Assembly: GCF_050003625.1 (NCBI RefSeq)
Contig: NC_134397.1
Location: 226,362,537 to 226,426,536 of the forward strand
DNA length: 64,000 bases
From: Haematobia irritans
Lineage: Eukaryota; Arthropoda; Insecta; Diptera; Muscidae
Direction of reading: 5' to 3'
In this document: positions 50,261 to 61,195 of the stretch, one piece after another
Layout of the letters: every line of letters begins with the position of its first letter
Numbering within the stretch: the stretch's first letter is position 1
Notes under the pieces: generated by a model
Told to the model about the DNA's origin: nothing
Databases searched by the model: none
Seen by the model: only the letters and a program-made list of their open reading frames with translations
Program-made: the position numbers and the translations under genes

Positions 50261-51340
50261 TTTCAATTTTTTCAAGATTTGGATGGAATTTCGATTTTTT
50301 GGGGGTTTCATGAATTAAGCACCTTTTCGCTCTAGGGCGCATAGTTTAGGAGATATGAGCAAAACAAGTTTTTCATATAAAAATTTCAATTTTTTCAGGA
50401 TTTGGTTGGAATTTTCGATTTTTTGGGGGTGGTCATGAATTAAGCTCCTTTTCGCTCTAGGACGCATAGTTTAGGAGATATGAGCAAAACAAGTTTTTCA
50501 TATAAAAATTTCAATTTTTTCAGGATTTGGATGGAATTTTCGATTTTTTGGGGGTGGTCATGAATTAAGCTCCTTTTCGCTCTAGATTTGGATGGAATTG
50601 GTTGGAATTTTCAACTTTTTGGGGGTGGTCATGAATTAAGCTCCTTTTCGCTCTAGGACGCATAGTTTAGGAGATATGAGCAAAACAAGTTTTTCATATA
50701 AAAATTTCAATTTTTTCTGGATTTGGATGGAATTTTCGATTTTTTGGGGCTGGTCATGAATTAAGCTCCTTTTCGCTCTAGGACGCATAGTTAAGGAGAT
50801 ATGAGCAAAACAAGTTTTTCATATCAAAACTTCAATTTTTTCAAGATTTGGATGGAATTTCGATTTTTTGGGGGTTTCATGAATTAAGCACCTTTTCGCT
50901 CTAGGGCGCATAGTTTAGGAGATATGAGCAAAACAAGTTTTTCATATAAAAATTTCAATTTTTTCAGGATTTGGTTGGAATTTTCGATTTTTTGGGGGTG
51001 GTCATGAATTGAGCTCCTTTTCGCTGTAGGACGCATAGTTTAGGAGATATGAGCAAAACAAGTTTTTCATATAAAAATTTCAATTTTTTCAGGATTTGGA
51101 TGGAATTTTCGATTTTTTGGGGGTGGTCATGAATTAAGCTCCTTTTCGCTCTAGGACGCATAGTTTAGGAGATATGAGCAAAACAAGTTTTTCATATAAA
51201 AATTTCAATTTTTTCAGGATTTGGATGGAATTATCGATTTTTTGGGGGTGGTCATGAATTAAGCTCCTTTTCGCTGTAGGACGCATAGTTTAGGAGATAT
51301 AAGCAAAACAAGTTTTTCATATAAAAATTTAAATTTTTTC
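50260..51340 (+). repeat. Rearranged 569-bp duplication with GGGGGTTTCATG monomers
   Basis: A monomer with GGAATTTCGATTTTTT and GGGGGTTTCATGAATT occurs with its G run at 50301 and 50870 (569 apart, five monomers minus 56). Most of the shortfall is the 54-bp net deletion at about 50585; the rest is two single-base losses in the marker monomer. After the second copy come GAATTGAGC, TTATCG and consensus monomers. Confidence 0.88.
50575..50615 (+). other. Hybrid truncated monomer, net 54-bp deletion
   Basis: CGCTCTAG passes straight to ATTTGGATGGAATTGG and then GGTTGGAATTTTCAAC would normally belong to a different monomer type. Everything from GACGCATAG through the AT dyad is missing. The joined ends are the GATTTGGATGG type and the GGAATTGGTTGG type, so two different monomers recombined. 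I saw it once. Confidence 0.9.
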
Positions 51341-52080
51341 AGGATTTGGATAGAATTTTCGATTTTTTGGGGTGGTCATGAATTAAGCTCCTTTTCGCTG
51401 TAGGACGCATAGTTTAGGAGATATGAGCAAAACAAATTTTTCATATAAAAATTTCAATTTTTTCAGGATTTGGATGGAATTTTCGATTTTTTGGGGGTGG
51501 TCATGAATTAAGCTCCTTTTCGCTGTAGGACGCATAGTTTAGGAGATATGAGCAAAACAAGTTTTTCATATAAAAATTTAAATTTTTTCAGGATTTGGAT
51601 GGAATTTTCGATTTTTTGGGGGTGGTCATGAATTAAGCTCCTTTTCGCTGTAGGACGCATAGTTTAGGAGATATGAGCAAAACAAGTTTTTCATATAAAA
51701 ATTTCAATTTTTTCAGGATTTGGATGGAATTTTCGTTTTTTGGGGGTGGTCATGAATTAAGCTCCATTTCGCTCTAGGACGCATAGTTTAGGAGATATGA
51801 GCAAAACAAGTTTTTCATATCAAAATTTCAATTTTTTCAAGATTTGGATGGAATTTTCGATTTTTTGGGGGTGGTCATGAATTAAGCTCCTTTTCGCTGT
51901 AGGACGCATAGTTTAGGAGATATGAGCAAAACAAGTTTTTCATATAAAAACTTAAATTTTTTCAGGATTTGGTTGGAATTTTCAACTTTTTGGGGGTGGT
52001 CATGAATTAAGCTCCTTTTCGCTCTAGGACGCATAGTTTAGGAGATATGAGCAAAACAAGTTTTTCATATAAAAATTTAA
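51340..52080 (+). repeat. Block repeated at 54.84 kb (offset 3490)
   Basis: GGATAGAATTTTCG with a short G run, AACAAATTTTTC (51431), a CAATTTAAATTT-type monomer, TTTTCGTTTTTTGGGGG with CTCCATTTCGC, CATATCAAAATTTC and AAAAACTTAAA/TTTTCAACT occur here and again from about 54.84 kb (AACAAATTTT at 54921). The offset is 3490 (28 monomers minus 10). Confidence 0.9.
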
Positions 52081-54300
52081 ATTTTTTCAGGATTTGGATG
52101 GAATTTTCGGTTTTTTTTGGGGTGGTCATGAATTAAGCTCCTTTTCGCTCTAGGACACATAGTTTAGGAGATATGAGCAAAACAAGTTTTTCATATAAAA
52201 ATTTCAATTTTTGCAGGATTTGGATGGAATTTTCGATTTTTTGTGGGTGGTCATGAATTAAGCTCCTTTTCGCTCTAGGACGCATAGTTTAGGAGATATG
52301 AGCAAAACAAGTTTTTCATATAAAAATTTCAGTTTTTTCAGGATTTGGATGGAATTTTCGATTTTTTGGGGGTGGTCATGAATTAAGCTAATTTTCGCTG
52401 TAGGACGCATAGTTTAGGAGATATGAGCAAAACAAGTTTTTCATATAAAAATTTCAATTTTTTCAGGATTTGGATGGAATTTTCGATTTTTTGGGGGTGG
52501 TCATGAATTAAGCTCCTTTTCGCTCTAGGACGCATAGTTTAGGAGATATGAGCAAAACAAGTTTTTCATATAAAAATTTCAATTTTTTCAGGATTTGGAT
52601 GGAATTTTCGATTTTTTGGGGGTGGTCATGAATTAAGCTCCTTTTCGCTGTAGGACGCATAGTTTAGGAGATATGAGCAAAACAAGTTTTTCATATAAAA
52701 ATTTCAATTTTTTCAGGATTTGGATGGAATTTTCGATTTTTTGGGGGTGGTCATGAATTAAGCTCCTTTTCGCTGTAGGACGCATAGTTTAGGAGATATG
52801 AGCAAAACAAGTTTTTCATATAAAAATTTCGATTTTTTCAGGATTTGGATGGAATTTTCGATTTTTTGGGGGTGGTCATGAATTAAGCTCCATTTCGCTC
52901 TAGGACGCATAGTTTAGGAGATATGAGCAAAACAAGTTTTTCATATCAAAATTTCAATTTTTTCAAGATTTGGATGGAATTTTCGATTTTTTGGGGGTGG
53001 TCATGAATTAAGCTCCTTTTCGCTCTAGGACGCATAGTTTAGGAGATATGAGCAAAACAAGTTTTTCATATAGAAACTTAAATTTTTTCAGGATTTGGTT
53101 GGAATTTTCAACTTTTTGGGGGTGGTCATGAATTAAGCTCCTTTTCGCTCTAGGACGCATAGTTTAGGAGATATGAGCAAAACAAGTTTTTCATATAAAA
53201 ATTTCAATTTTTTCAGGATTTGGATGGAATTTTCGATTTTTTGGGGGTGGTCATGAATTAAGCTCCTTTTCGCTGTAGGACGCATAGTTTAGGAGATATG
53301 AGCAAAACAAGTTTTTCATATAAAAATTTCAATTTTTTCAGGATTTGGATGGAATTTTCGATTTTTTGGGGGTGGTCATGAATTAAGCTCCTTTTCGCTG
53401 TAGGACGCATAGTTTAGGAGATATGAGCAAAACAAGTTTTTCATATAAAAATTTCAATTTTTTCAGGATTTGGATGGAATTTTCGATTTTTTGGGGGTGG
53501 TCATGAATTAAGCTCCTTTTCGCTGTAGGACGCATAGTTTAGGAGATATGAGCAAAACAAGTTTTTCATATAAAAATTTCAATTTTTTCAGGATTCGGTT
53601 GGAATTTTCGATTTTTTGGGGGTGGTCATGAATTAAGCTCCATTTCGCTCTAGGACGCATAGTTTAGGAGATATGAGCAAAACAAGTTTTTCATATCAAA
53701 ATTTCAATTTTTTCAAGATTTGGATGGAATTTTCGATTTTTTGGGGGTGGTCATGAATTAAGCTCCTTTTCGCTCTAGGACGCATAGTTTAGGAGATATG
53801 AGCAAAACAAGTTTTTCATATAAAAACTTAAATTTTTTCAGGATTTGGTTGGAATTTTCAACTTTTTGGGGGTGGTCATGAATTAAGCTCCTTTTCGCTC
53901 TAGGACGCATAGTTTAGGAGATATGAGCAAAACAAGTTTTTCATATAAAAATTTCAATTTTTTCAGGATTTGGATGGAATTTTCGATATTTTGGGGGTGG
54001 TCATGAATTAAGCTCCTTTTCGCTGTAGGACGCATAGTTTAGGAGATATGAGCAAAACAAGTTTTTCATATAAAAATTTCAATTTTTTCAGGATTTGGAT
54101 GGAATTTTCGATTTTTTGGGGGTGGTCATGAATTTTCGCTGTAGGACGCATAGTTTAGGAGATATGAGCAAAACAAGTTTTTCATATCAAAATTTCAATT
54201 TTTTCAAGATTTGGATGGAATTTTCGATTTTTTGGGGGTGGTCATGAATTAAGCTCCTTTTCGCTCTAGGACGCATAGTTTAGGAGATATGAGCAAAACA
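52080..54300 (+). repeat. 3863-bp-spaced block, first copy
   Basis: Markers in order: TTTTCGGTTTTTTTTGGGG (CGG at 52108), GACACATAG, TTTTTGCAGG, TTTCAGTTTTTTC, AAGCTAATTTTCGC, CTCCATTTCGC, CATATAGAAACTTAAA (53071), GGATTCGGTTGG (53593, private), CTCCATTTCGC and CATATCAAAATTTC again, then the 9-bp-deleted monomer at 54131. The second copy starts at about 55.94 kb at an exact offset of 3863. GGTGG reads GTGGGTGG near 52242 here only. Confidence 0.92.
54125..54150 (+). other. 116-bp monomer with 9-bp deletion (first of four)
   Basis: CATGAATT runs directly into TTCGCTGTAGG, losing nine bases of the AAGCTCCTT box. A two-base TT is shared at the junction. The same deletion is at 57994, 59610 and 60476. 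The spacings are 3863, 1616 and 866. As 1616 is 13x125 minus 9 and 866 is 7x125 minus 9, the deletion by itself explains the odd period. Confidence 0.94.
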
Positions 54301-55940
54301 AGTTTTTCATATAAAAATTTCAATTTTTTCAGGAATTGGTTGGAATTTTCGATTTTTTGGGGGTGGTCATGAATTAAGCTCCTTTTCGCTCTAGGACGCA
54401 TAGTTTAGGAGATATGAGCAAAACAAGTTTTTCATATCAAAACTTCAATTTTTTCAAGATTTGGATGGAATTTTCGATTTTTTGGGGGTGGTCATGAATT
54501 AAGCACCTTTTCGCTCTAGGGCGCATAGTTTAGGAGATATGAGCAAAACAAGTTTTTCATATAAAAATTTCAATTTTTTCAGGATTTGGTTGGAATTTTC
54601 GATTTTTTGGGGGTGGTCATGAATTAAGCTCCTTTTCGCTCTAGGATGCATAGTTTAGGAGATATGAGCAAAACAAGTTTTTCATATAAAAATTTCAATT
54701 TTTTCAGGATTTGGATGGAATTTTCGATTTTTTGGGGGTGGTCATGAATTAAGCTCCTTTTCGCTCTAGGACGCATAGTTTAGGAGATATGAGCAAAACA
54801 AGTTTTTCATATAAAAATTTCAATTTTTTCAGGATTTGGATAGAATTTTCGATTTTTTGGGGTGGTCATGAATTAAGCTCCTTTTCGCTGTAGGACGCAT
54901 AGTTTAGGAGATATGAGCAAAACAAATTTTTCATATAAAAATTTCAATTTTTTCAGGATTTGGATGGAATTTTCGATTTTTTGGGGGTGGTCATGAATTA
55001 AGCTCCTTTTCGCTGTAGGACGCATAGTTTAGGAGATATGAGCAAAACAAGTTTTTCATATAAAAATTTAAATTTTTTCAGGATTTGGATGGAATTTTCG
55101 ATTTTTTGGGGGTGGTCATGAATTAAGCTCCTTTTCGCTGTAGGACGCATAGTTTAGGAGATATGAGCAAAACAAGATTTTCATATAAAAATTTCAATTT
55201 TTTCAGGATTTGGATGGAATTTTCGTTTTTTGGGGGTGGTCATGAATTAAGCTCCATTTCGCTCTAGGACGCATAGTTTAGGAGATATGAGCAAAACAAG
55301 TTTTTCATATCAAAATTTCAATTTTTTCAAGATTTGGATGGAATTTTCGATTTTTTGGGGGTGGTCATGAATTAAGCTCCTTTTCGCTGTAGGACGCATA
55401 GTTTAGGAGATATGAGCAAAACAAGTTTTTCATATAAAAACTTAAATTTTTTCAGGATTTGGTTGGAATTTTCAACTTTTTGGGGGTGGTCATGAATTAA
55501 GCTCCTTTTCGCTCTAGGACGCATAGTTTAGGAGATATGAGCAAAACAAGTTTTTCATATAAAAATTTCAATTTTTTCAGGATTTGGATGGAATTTTCGT
55601 TTTTTGGGGGTGGTCATGAATTAAGCTCCTTTTCGCTGTAGGACGCATAGTTTAGGAGATATGAGCAAAACAAGTTTTTCATATAAAAATTTCAATTTTT
55701 TCAGGATTTGGATGGAATTTTCGTTTTTTGGGGGTGGTCATGAATTAAGCTCCATTTCGCTCTAGGACGCATAGTTTAGGAGATATGAGCAAAACAAGTT
55801 TTTCATATCAAAATTTCAATTTTTTCAAGATTTGGATGGAATTTTCGATTTTTTGGGGGTGGTCATGAATTAAGCTCCTTTTCGCTGTAGGACGCATAGT
55901 TTAGGAGATATGAGCAAAACAAGTTTTTCATATAAAAATT
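54300..55940 (+). repeat. Second copy of the 3490-bp block with flanking monomers
   Basis: AGGAATTGGTTGG, CATATCAAAACTTC (TCAAAAC at 54437), AAGCACCTTTTCGC with AGGGCGC and TAGGATGCATAG precede a repeat of the 51.34-52.0 kb series. TTTTCGTTTTTTGGGGG monomers occur near 55225, 55600 and 55725, so the final part was locally duplicated again. AACAAGATTTTC near 55175 is private. Confidence 0.87.
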
Positions 55941-58150
55941 TAAATTTTTTCAGGATTTGGATGGAATTTTCGGTTTTTTTTGGGGTGGTCATGAATTAAG
56001 CTCCTTTTCGCTCTAGGACACATAGTTTAGGAGATATGAGCAAAACAAGTTTTTCATATAAAAATTTCAATTTTTGCAGGATTTGGATGGAATTTTCGAT
56101 TTTTTGGGGGTGGTCATGAATTAAGCTCCTTTTCGCTCTAGGACGCATAGTTTAGGAGATATGAGCAAAACAAGTTTTTCATATAAAAATTTCAGTTTTT
56201 TCAGGATTTGGATGGAATTTTCGATTTTTTGGGGGTGGTCATGAATTAAGCTCCTTTTCGCTGTAGGACGCATAGTTTAGGAGATATGAGCAAAACAAGT
56301 TTTTCATATAAAAATTTCAATTTTTTCAGGATTTGGATGGAATTTTCGATTTTTTGGGGGTGGTCATGAATTAAGCTCCTTTTCGCTCTAGGACGCATAG
56401 TTTAGGAGATATGAGCAAAACAAGTTTTTCATATAAAAATTTCAATTTTTTCAGGATTTGGATGGAATTTTCGATTTTTTGGGGGTGGTCATGAATTAAG
56501 CTCCTTTTCGCTGTAGGACGCATAGTTTAGGAGATATGAGCAAAACAAGTTTTTCATATAAAAATTTCAATTTTTTCAGGATTTGGATGGAATTTTCGAT
56601 TTTTTGGGGGTGGTCATGAATTAAGCTCCTTTTCGCTGTAGGACGCATAGTTTAGGAGATATGAGCAAAACAAGTTTTTCATATAAAAATTTCAATTTTT
56701 TCAGGATTTGGATGGAATTTTCGATTTTTTGGGGGTGGTCATGAATTAAGCTCCATTTCGCTCTAGGACGCATAGTTTAGGAGATATGAGCAAAACAAGT
56801 TTTTCATATCAAAATTTCAATTTTTTCAAGATTTGGATGGAATTTTCGATTTTTTGGGGGTGGTCATGAATTAAGCTCCTTTTCGCTCTAGGACGCATAG
56901 TTTAGGAGATATGAGCAAAACAAGTTTTTCATATAGAAACTTAAATTTTTTCAGGATTTGGTTGGAATTTTCAACTTTTTGGGGGTGGTCATGAATTAAG
57001 CTCCTTTTCGCTCTAGGACGCATAGTTTAGGAGATATGAGCAAAACAAGTTTTTCATATAAAAATTTCAATTTTTTCAGGATTTGGATGGAATTTTCGAT
57101 TTTTTGGGGGTGGTCATGAATTAAGCTCCTTTTCGCTGTAGGACGCATAGTTTAGGAGATATGAGCAAAACAAGTTTTTCATATAAAAATTTCAATTTTT
57201 TCAGGATTTGGATGGAATTTTCGATTTTTTGGGGGTGGTCATGAATTAAGCTCCTTTTCGCTGTAGGACGCATAGTTTAGGAGATATGAGCAAAACAAGT
57301 TTTTCATATAAAAATTTCAATTTTTTCAGGATTTGGATGGAATTTTCGATTTTTTGGGGGTGGTCATGAATTAAGCTCCTTTTCGCTGTAGGACGCATAG
57401 TTTAGGAGATATGAGCAAAACAAGTTTTTCATATAAAAATTTCAATTTTTTCAGGATTTGGTTGGAATTTTCGATTTTTTGGGGGTGGTCATGAATTAAG
57501 CTCCATTTCGCTCTAGGACGCATAGTTTAGGAGATATGAGCAAAACAAGTTTTTCATATCAAAATTTCAATTTTTTCAAGATTTGGATGGAATTTTCGAT
57601 TTTTTGGGGGTGGTCATGAATTAAGCTCCTTTTCGCTCTAGGACGCATAGTTTAGGAGATATGAGCAAAACAAGTTTTTCATATAAAAACTTAAATTTTT
57701 TCAGGATTTGGTTGGAATTTTCAACTTTTTGGGGGTGGTCATGAATTAAGCTCCTTTTCGCTCTAGGACGCATAGTTTAGGAGATATGAGCAAAACAAGT
57801 TTTTCATATAAAAATTTCAATTTTTTCAGGATTTGGATGGAATTTTCGATTTTTTGGGGGTGGTCATGAATTAAGCTCCTTTTCGCTGTAGGACGCATAG
57901 TTTAGGAGATATGAGCAAAACAAGTTTTTCATATAAAAATTTCAATTTTTTCAGGATTTGGATGGAATTTTCGATTTTTTGGGGGTGGTCATGAATTTTC
58001 GCTGTAGGACGCATAGTTTAGGAGATATGAGCAAAACAAGTTTTTCATATCAAAATTTCAATTTTTTCAAGATTTGGATGGAATTTTCGATTTTTTGGGG
58101 GTGGTCATGAATTAAGCTCCTTTTCGCTCTAGGACGCATAGTTTAGGAGA
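55940..58150 (+). repeat. 3863-bp-spaced block, second copy
   Basis: TTTTCGGTTTTTTTTGGGG at 55971, TTTTTGCAGG, TTTCAGTTTTTTC, CATATAGAAAC at 56934 and the 9-bp-deleted monomer at 57994 all lie 3863 bases after their counterparts. Differences from copy one: GGATTTGGTTGG replaces GGATTCGGTTGG, and AAGCTCC replaces AAGCTAA. Confidence 0.93.
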
Positions 58151-60480
58151 TATGAGCAAAACAAGTTTTTCATATCAAAATTTCAATTTTTTCAGGATTT
58201 GGATGGAATTTTCGATTTTTTGGGGGTGGTCATGAATTAAGCTCCTTTTCGCTGTAGGACGCATAGTTTAGGAGATATGAGCAAAACAAGTTTTTCATAT
58301 AAAAATTTAAATTTTTTCAGGATTTGGATGGAATTTTCGATTTTTTGGGGGTGGTCATGAATTAAGCTCCATTTCGCTCTAGGACGCATAGTTTAGGAGA
58401 TATGAGCAAAACAAGTTTTTCATATCAAAATTTCAATTTTTTCAAGATTTGGATGGAATTTTCGATTTTTTGGGGGTGGTCATGAATTAAGCTCCTTTTC
58501 GCTCTAGGACGCATAGTTTAGGAGATATGAGCAAAACAAGTTTTTCATATAGAAACTTAAATTTTTTCAGGATTTGGTTGGAATTTTCAACTTTTTGGGG
58601 GTGGTCATGAATTAAGCTCCTTTTCGCTCTAGGACGCATAGTTTAGGAGATATGAGCAAAACAAGTTTTTCATATAAAAATTTCAATTTTTTCAGGATTT
58701 GGATGGAATTTTCGATTTTTTGGGGGTGGTCATGAATTAAGCTCCTTTTCGCTGTAGGACGCATAGTTTAGGAGATATGAGCAAAACAAGTTTTTCATAT
58801 AAAAATTTCAATTTTTTCAGGATTTGGATGGAATTTTCGATTTTTTGGGGGTGGTCATGAATTAAGCTCCTTTTCGCTGTAGGACGCATAGTTTAGGAGA
58901 TATGAGCAAAACAAGTTTTTCATATAAAAATTTCAATTTTTTCAGGATTTGGATGGAATTTTCGATTTTTTGGGGGTGGTCATGAATTAAGCTCCTTTTC
59001 GCTGTAGGACGCATAGTTTAGGAGATATGAGCAAAACAAGTTTTTCATATAAAAATTTCAATTTTTTCAGGATTTGGTTGGAATTTTCGATTTTTTGGGG
59101 GTGGTCATGAATTAAGCTCCATTTCGCTCTAGGACGCATAGTTTAGGAGATATGAGCAAAACAAGTTTTTCATATCAAAATTTCAATTTTTTCAAGATTT
59201 GGATGGAATTTTCGATTTTTTGGGGGTGGTCATGAATTAAGCTCCTTTTCGCTCTAGGACGCATAGTTTAGGAGATATGAGCAAAACAAGTTTTTCATAT
59301 AAAAACTTAAATTTTTTCAGGATTTGGTTGGAATTTTCAACTTTTTGGGGGTGGTCATGAATTAAGCTCCTTTTCGCTCTAGGACGCATAGTTTAGGAGA
59401 TATGAGCAAAACAAGTTTTTCATATAAAAATTTCAATTTTTTCAGGATTTGGATGGAATTTTCGATTTTTTGGGGGTGGTCATGAATTAAGCTCCTTTTC
59501 GCTGTAGGACGCATAGTTTAGGAGATATGAGCAAAACAAGTTTTTCATATAAAAATTTCAATTTTTTCAGGATTTGGATGGAATTTTCGATTTTTTGGGG
59601 GTGGTCATGAATTTTCGCTGTAGGACGCATAGTTTAGGAGATATGAGCAAAACAAGTTTTTCATATCAAAATTTCAATTTTTTCAAGATTTGGATGGAAT
59701 TTTCGATTTTTTGGGGGTGGTCATGAATTAAGCTCCTTTTCGCTCTAGGACGCATAGTTTAGGAGATATGAGCAAAACAAGTTTTTCATATAAAAACTTA
59801 AATTTTTTCAGGATTTGGTTGGAATTTTCAACTTTTTGGGGGTGGTCATGAATTAAGCTCCTTTTCGCTCTAGGACGCATAGTTTAGGAGATATGAGCAA
59901 AACAAGTTTTTCATATAAAAATTTCAATTTTTTCAGGAATTGGTTGGAATTTTCGATTTTTTGGGGGTGGTCATGAATTAAGCTCCTTTTCGCTCTAGGA
60001 CGCATAGTTTAGGAGATATGAGCAAAACAAGTTTTTCATATCAAAACTTCAATTTTTTCAAGATTTGGATGGAATTTTCGATTTTTTGGGGGTGGTCATG
60101 AATTAAGCACCTTTTCGCTCTAGGGCGCATAGTTTAGGAGATATGAGCAAAACAAGTTTTTCATATAAAAATTTCAATTTTTTCAGGATTTGGTTGGAAT
60201 TTTCGATTTTTTGGGGGTGGTCATGAATTAAGCTCCTTTTCGCTCTAGGACGCATAGTTTAGGAGATATGAGCAAAACAAGTTTTTCATATAAAAATTTC
60301 AATTTTTTCAGGATTTGGATGGAATTTTCGATTTTTTGGGGGTGGTCATTAATTAAGCTCCTTTTCGCTGTAGGACGCATAGTTTAGGAGATATGAGCAA
60401 AACAAGTTTTTCATATAAAAATTTCAATTTTTTCAGGATTTGGATGGAATTTTCGATTTTTTGGGGGTTGTCATGAATTT
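58150..60480 (+). repeat. 1616-bp block (13-mer) and start of the 866-bp block (7-mer)
   Basis: CATATAGAAAC at 58550 and the 9-bp-deleted monomer at 59610 each lie 1616 bases after those at 56934 and 57994. Part of the 3863-bp block was thus repeated once more. A second series, AGGAATTGGTTGG, CATATCAAAACTTC (60041) and AAGCACCTTTTCGC, repeats 54.3-54.6 kb. It ends in another 9-bp-deleted monomer at 60476, 866 after the previous one. GGTCATTAATT (about 60349) is private. Confidence 0.9.
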
Positions 60481-61010
60481 TCGCTGTAGGACGCATAGTT
60501 TAGGAGATATGAGCAAAACAAGTTTTTCATATCAAAATTTCAATTTTTTCAAGATTTGGATGGAATTTTCGATTTTTTGGGGGTGGTCATGAATTAAGCT
60601 CCTTTTCGCTCTAGGACGCATAGTTTAGGAGATATGAGCAAAACAAGTTTTTCATATAAAAACTTAAATTTTTTCAGGATTTGGTTGGAATTTTCAACTT
60701 TTTGGGGGTGGTCATGAATTAAGCTCCTTTTCGCTCTAGGACGCATAGTTTAGGAGATATGAGCAAAACAAGTTTTTCATATAAAAACTTAAATTTTTTC
60801 AGGATTTGGTTGGAATTTTCAACTTTTTGGGGGTGGTCATGAATTAAGCTCCTTTTCGCTCTAGGACGCATAGTTTAGGAGATATGAGCAAAACAAGTTT
60901 TTCATATAAAAATTTCAATTTTTTCAGGAATTGGTTGGAATTTTCGATTTTTTGGGGGTGGTATTGAATTAAGCTCCTTTTAGCTCTAGGACGCATAGTT
61001 TAGGAGATAT
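60480..61010 (+). repeat. Right-hand junction monomers
   Basis: After the last 9-bp-deleted monomer come CATATCAAAATTTC, two consecutive AAAAACTTAAA/TTTTCAACTTTTT monomers, AGGAATTGGTTGG, and a monomer with GGTATTGAATT and CTTTTAGCTCTAGG. The next monomer begins CATTTTAAAATTTC. This is where the 51-60 kb family gives way to the edge domain. Confidence 0.82.
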
Positions 61011-61085
61011 GAGCAAAACAAGTTTTTCATTTTAAAATTTCAATTTTTTCAGGATTTGGATGGAATTTTCGATTTTTTTGGGGGT

Positions 61086-61095
61086 GGTCATGACC
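61086..61095. repeat. Perfect palindrome GGTCATGACC (first of eight)
   Basis: The insertion of CATGAC, or equally GACCAT, extends the normal TCATGA palindrome to ten bases reading the same on both strands. The inserted bases partly repeat their neighbours, as in a short tandem duplication. Other copies start at 61206, 62211, 62592, 63349, 63480, 63862 and 63982. Confidence 0.95.
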
Positions 61096-61179
61096 ATGAA
61101 TTAAGCTCCTTTTCGCTGTAGGACGCATAGTTTAGGAGATATGAGCAAAACAAGTTTTTCATATAAAAATTTCAATTTT

Positions 61180-61195
61180 TTCAGGATTTTCGATT
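61180..61195 (+). other. 11-bp-deleted monomer (also at 63961)
   Basis: CAGGATTTTCG replaces CAGGATTTGGATGGAATTTTCG. The deleted stretch is bounded by ATTT on both sides, so four bases of microhomology could have guided it. Both copies also have the GGTCATGACC insertion and so share ancestry. Confidence 0.92.
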
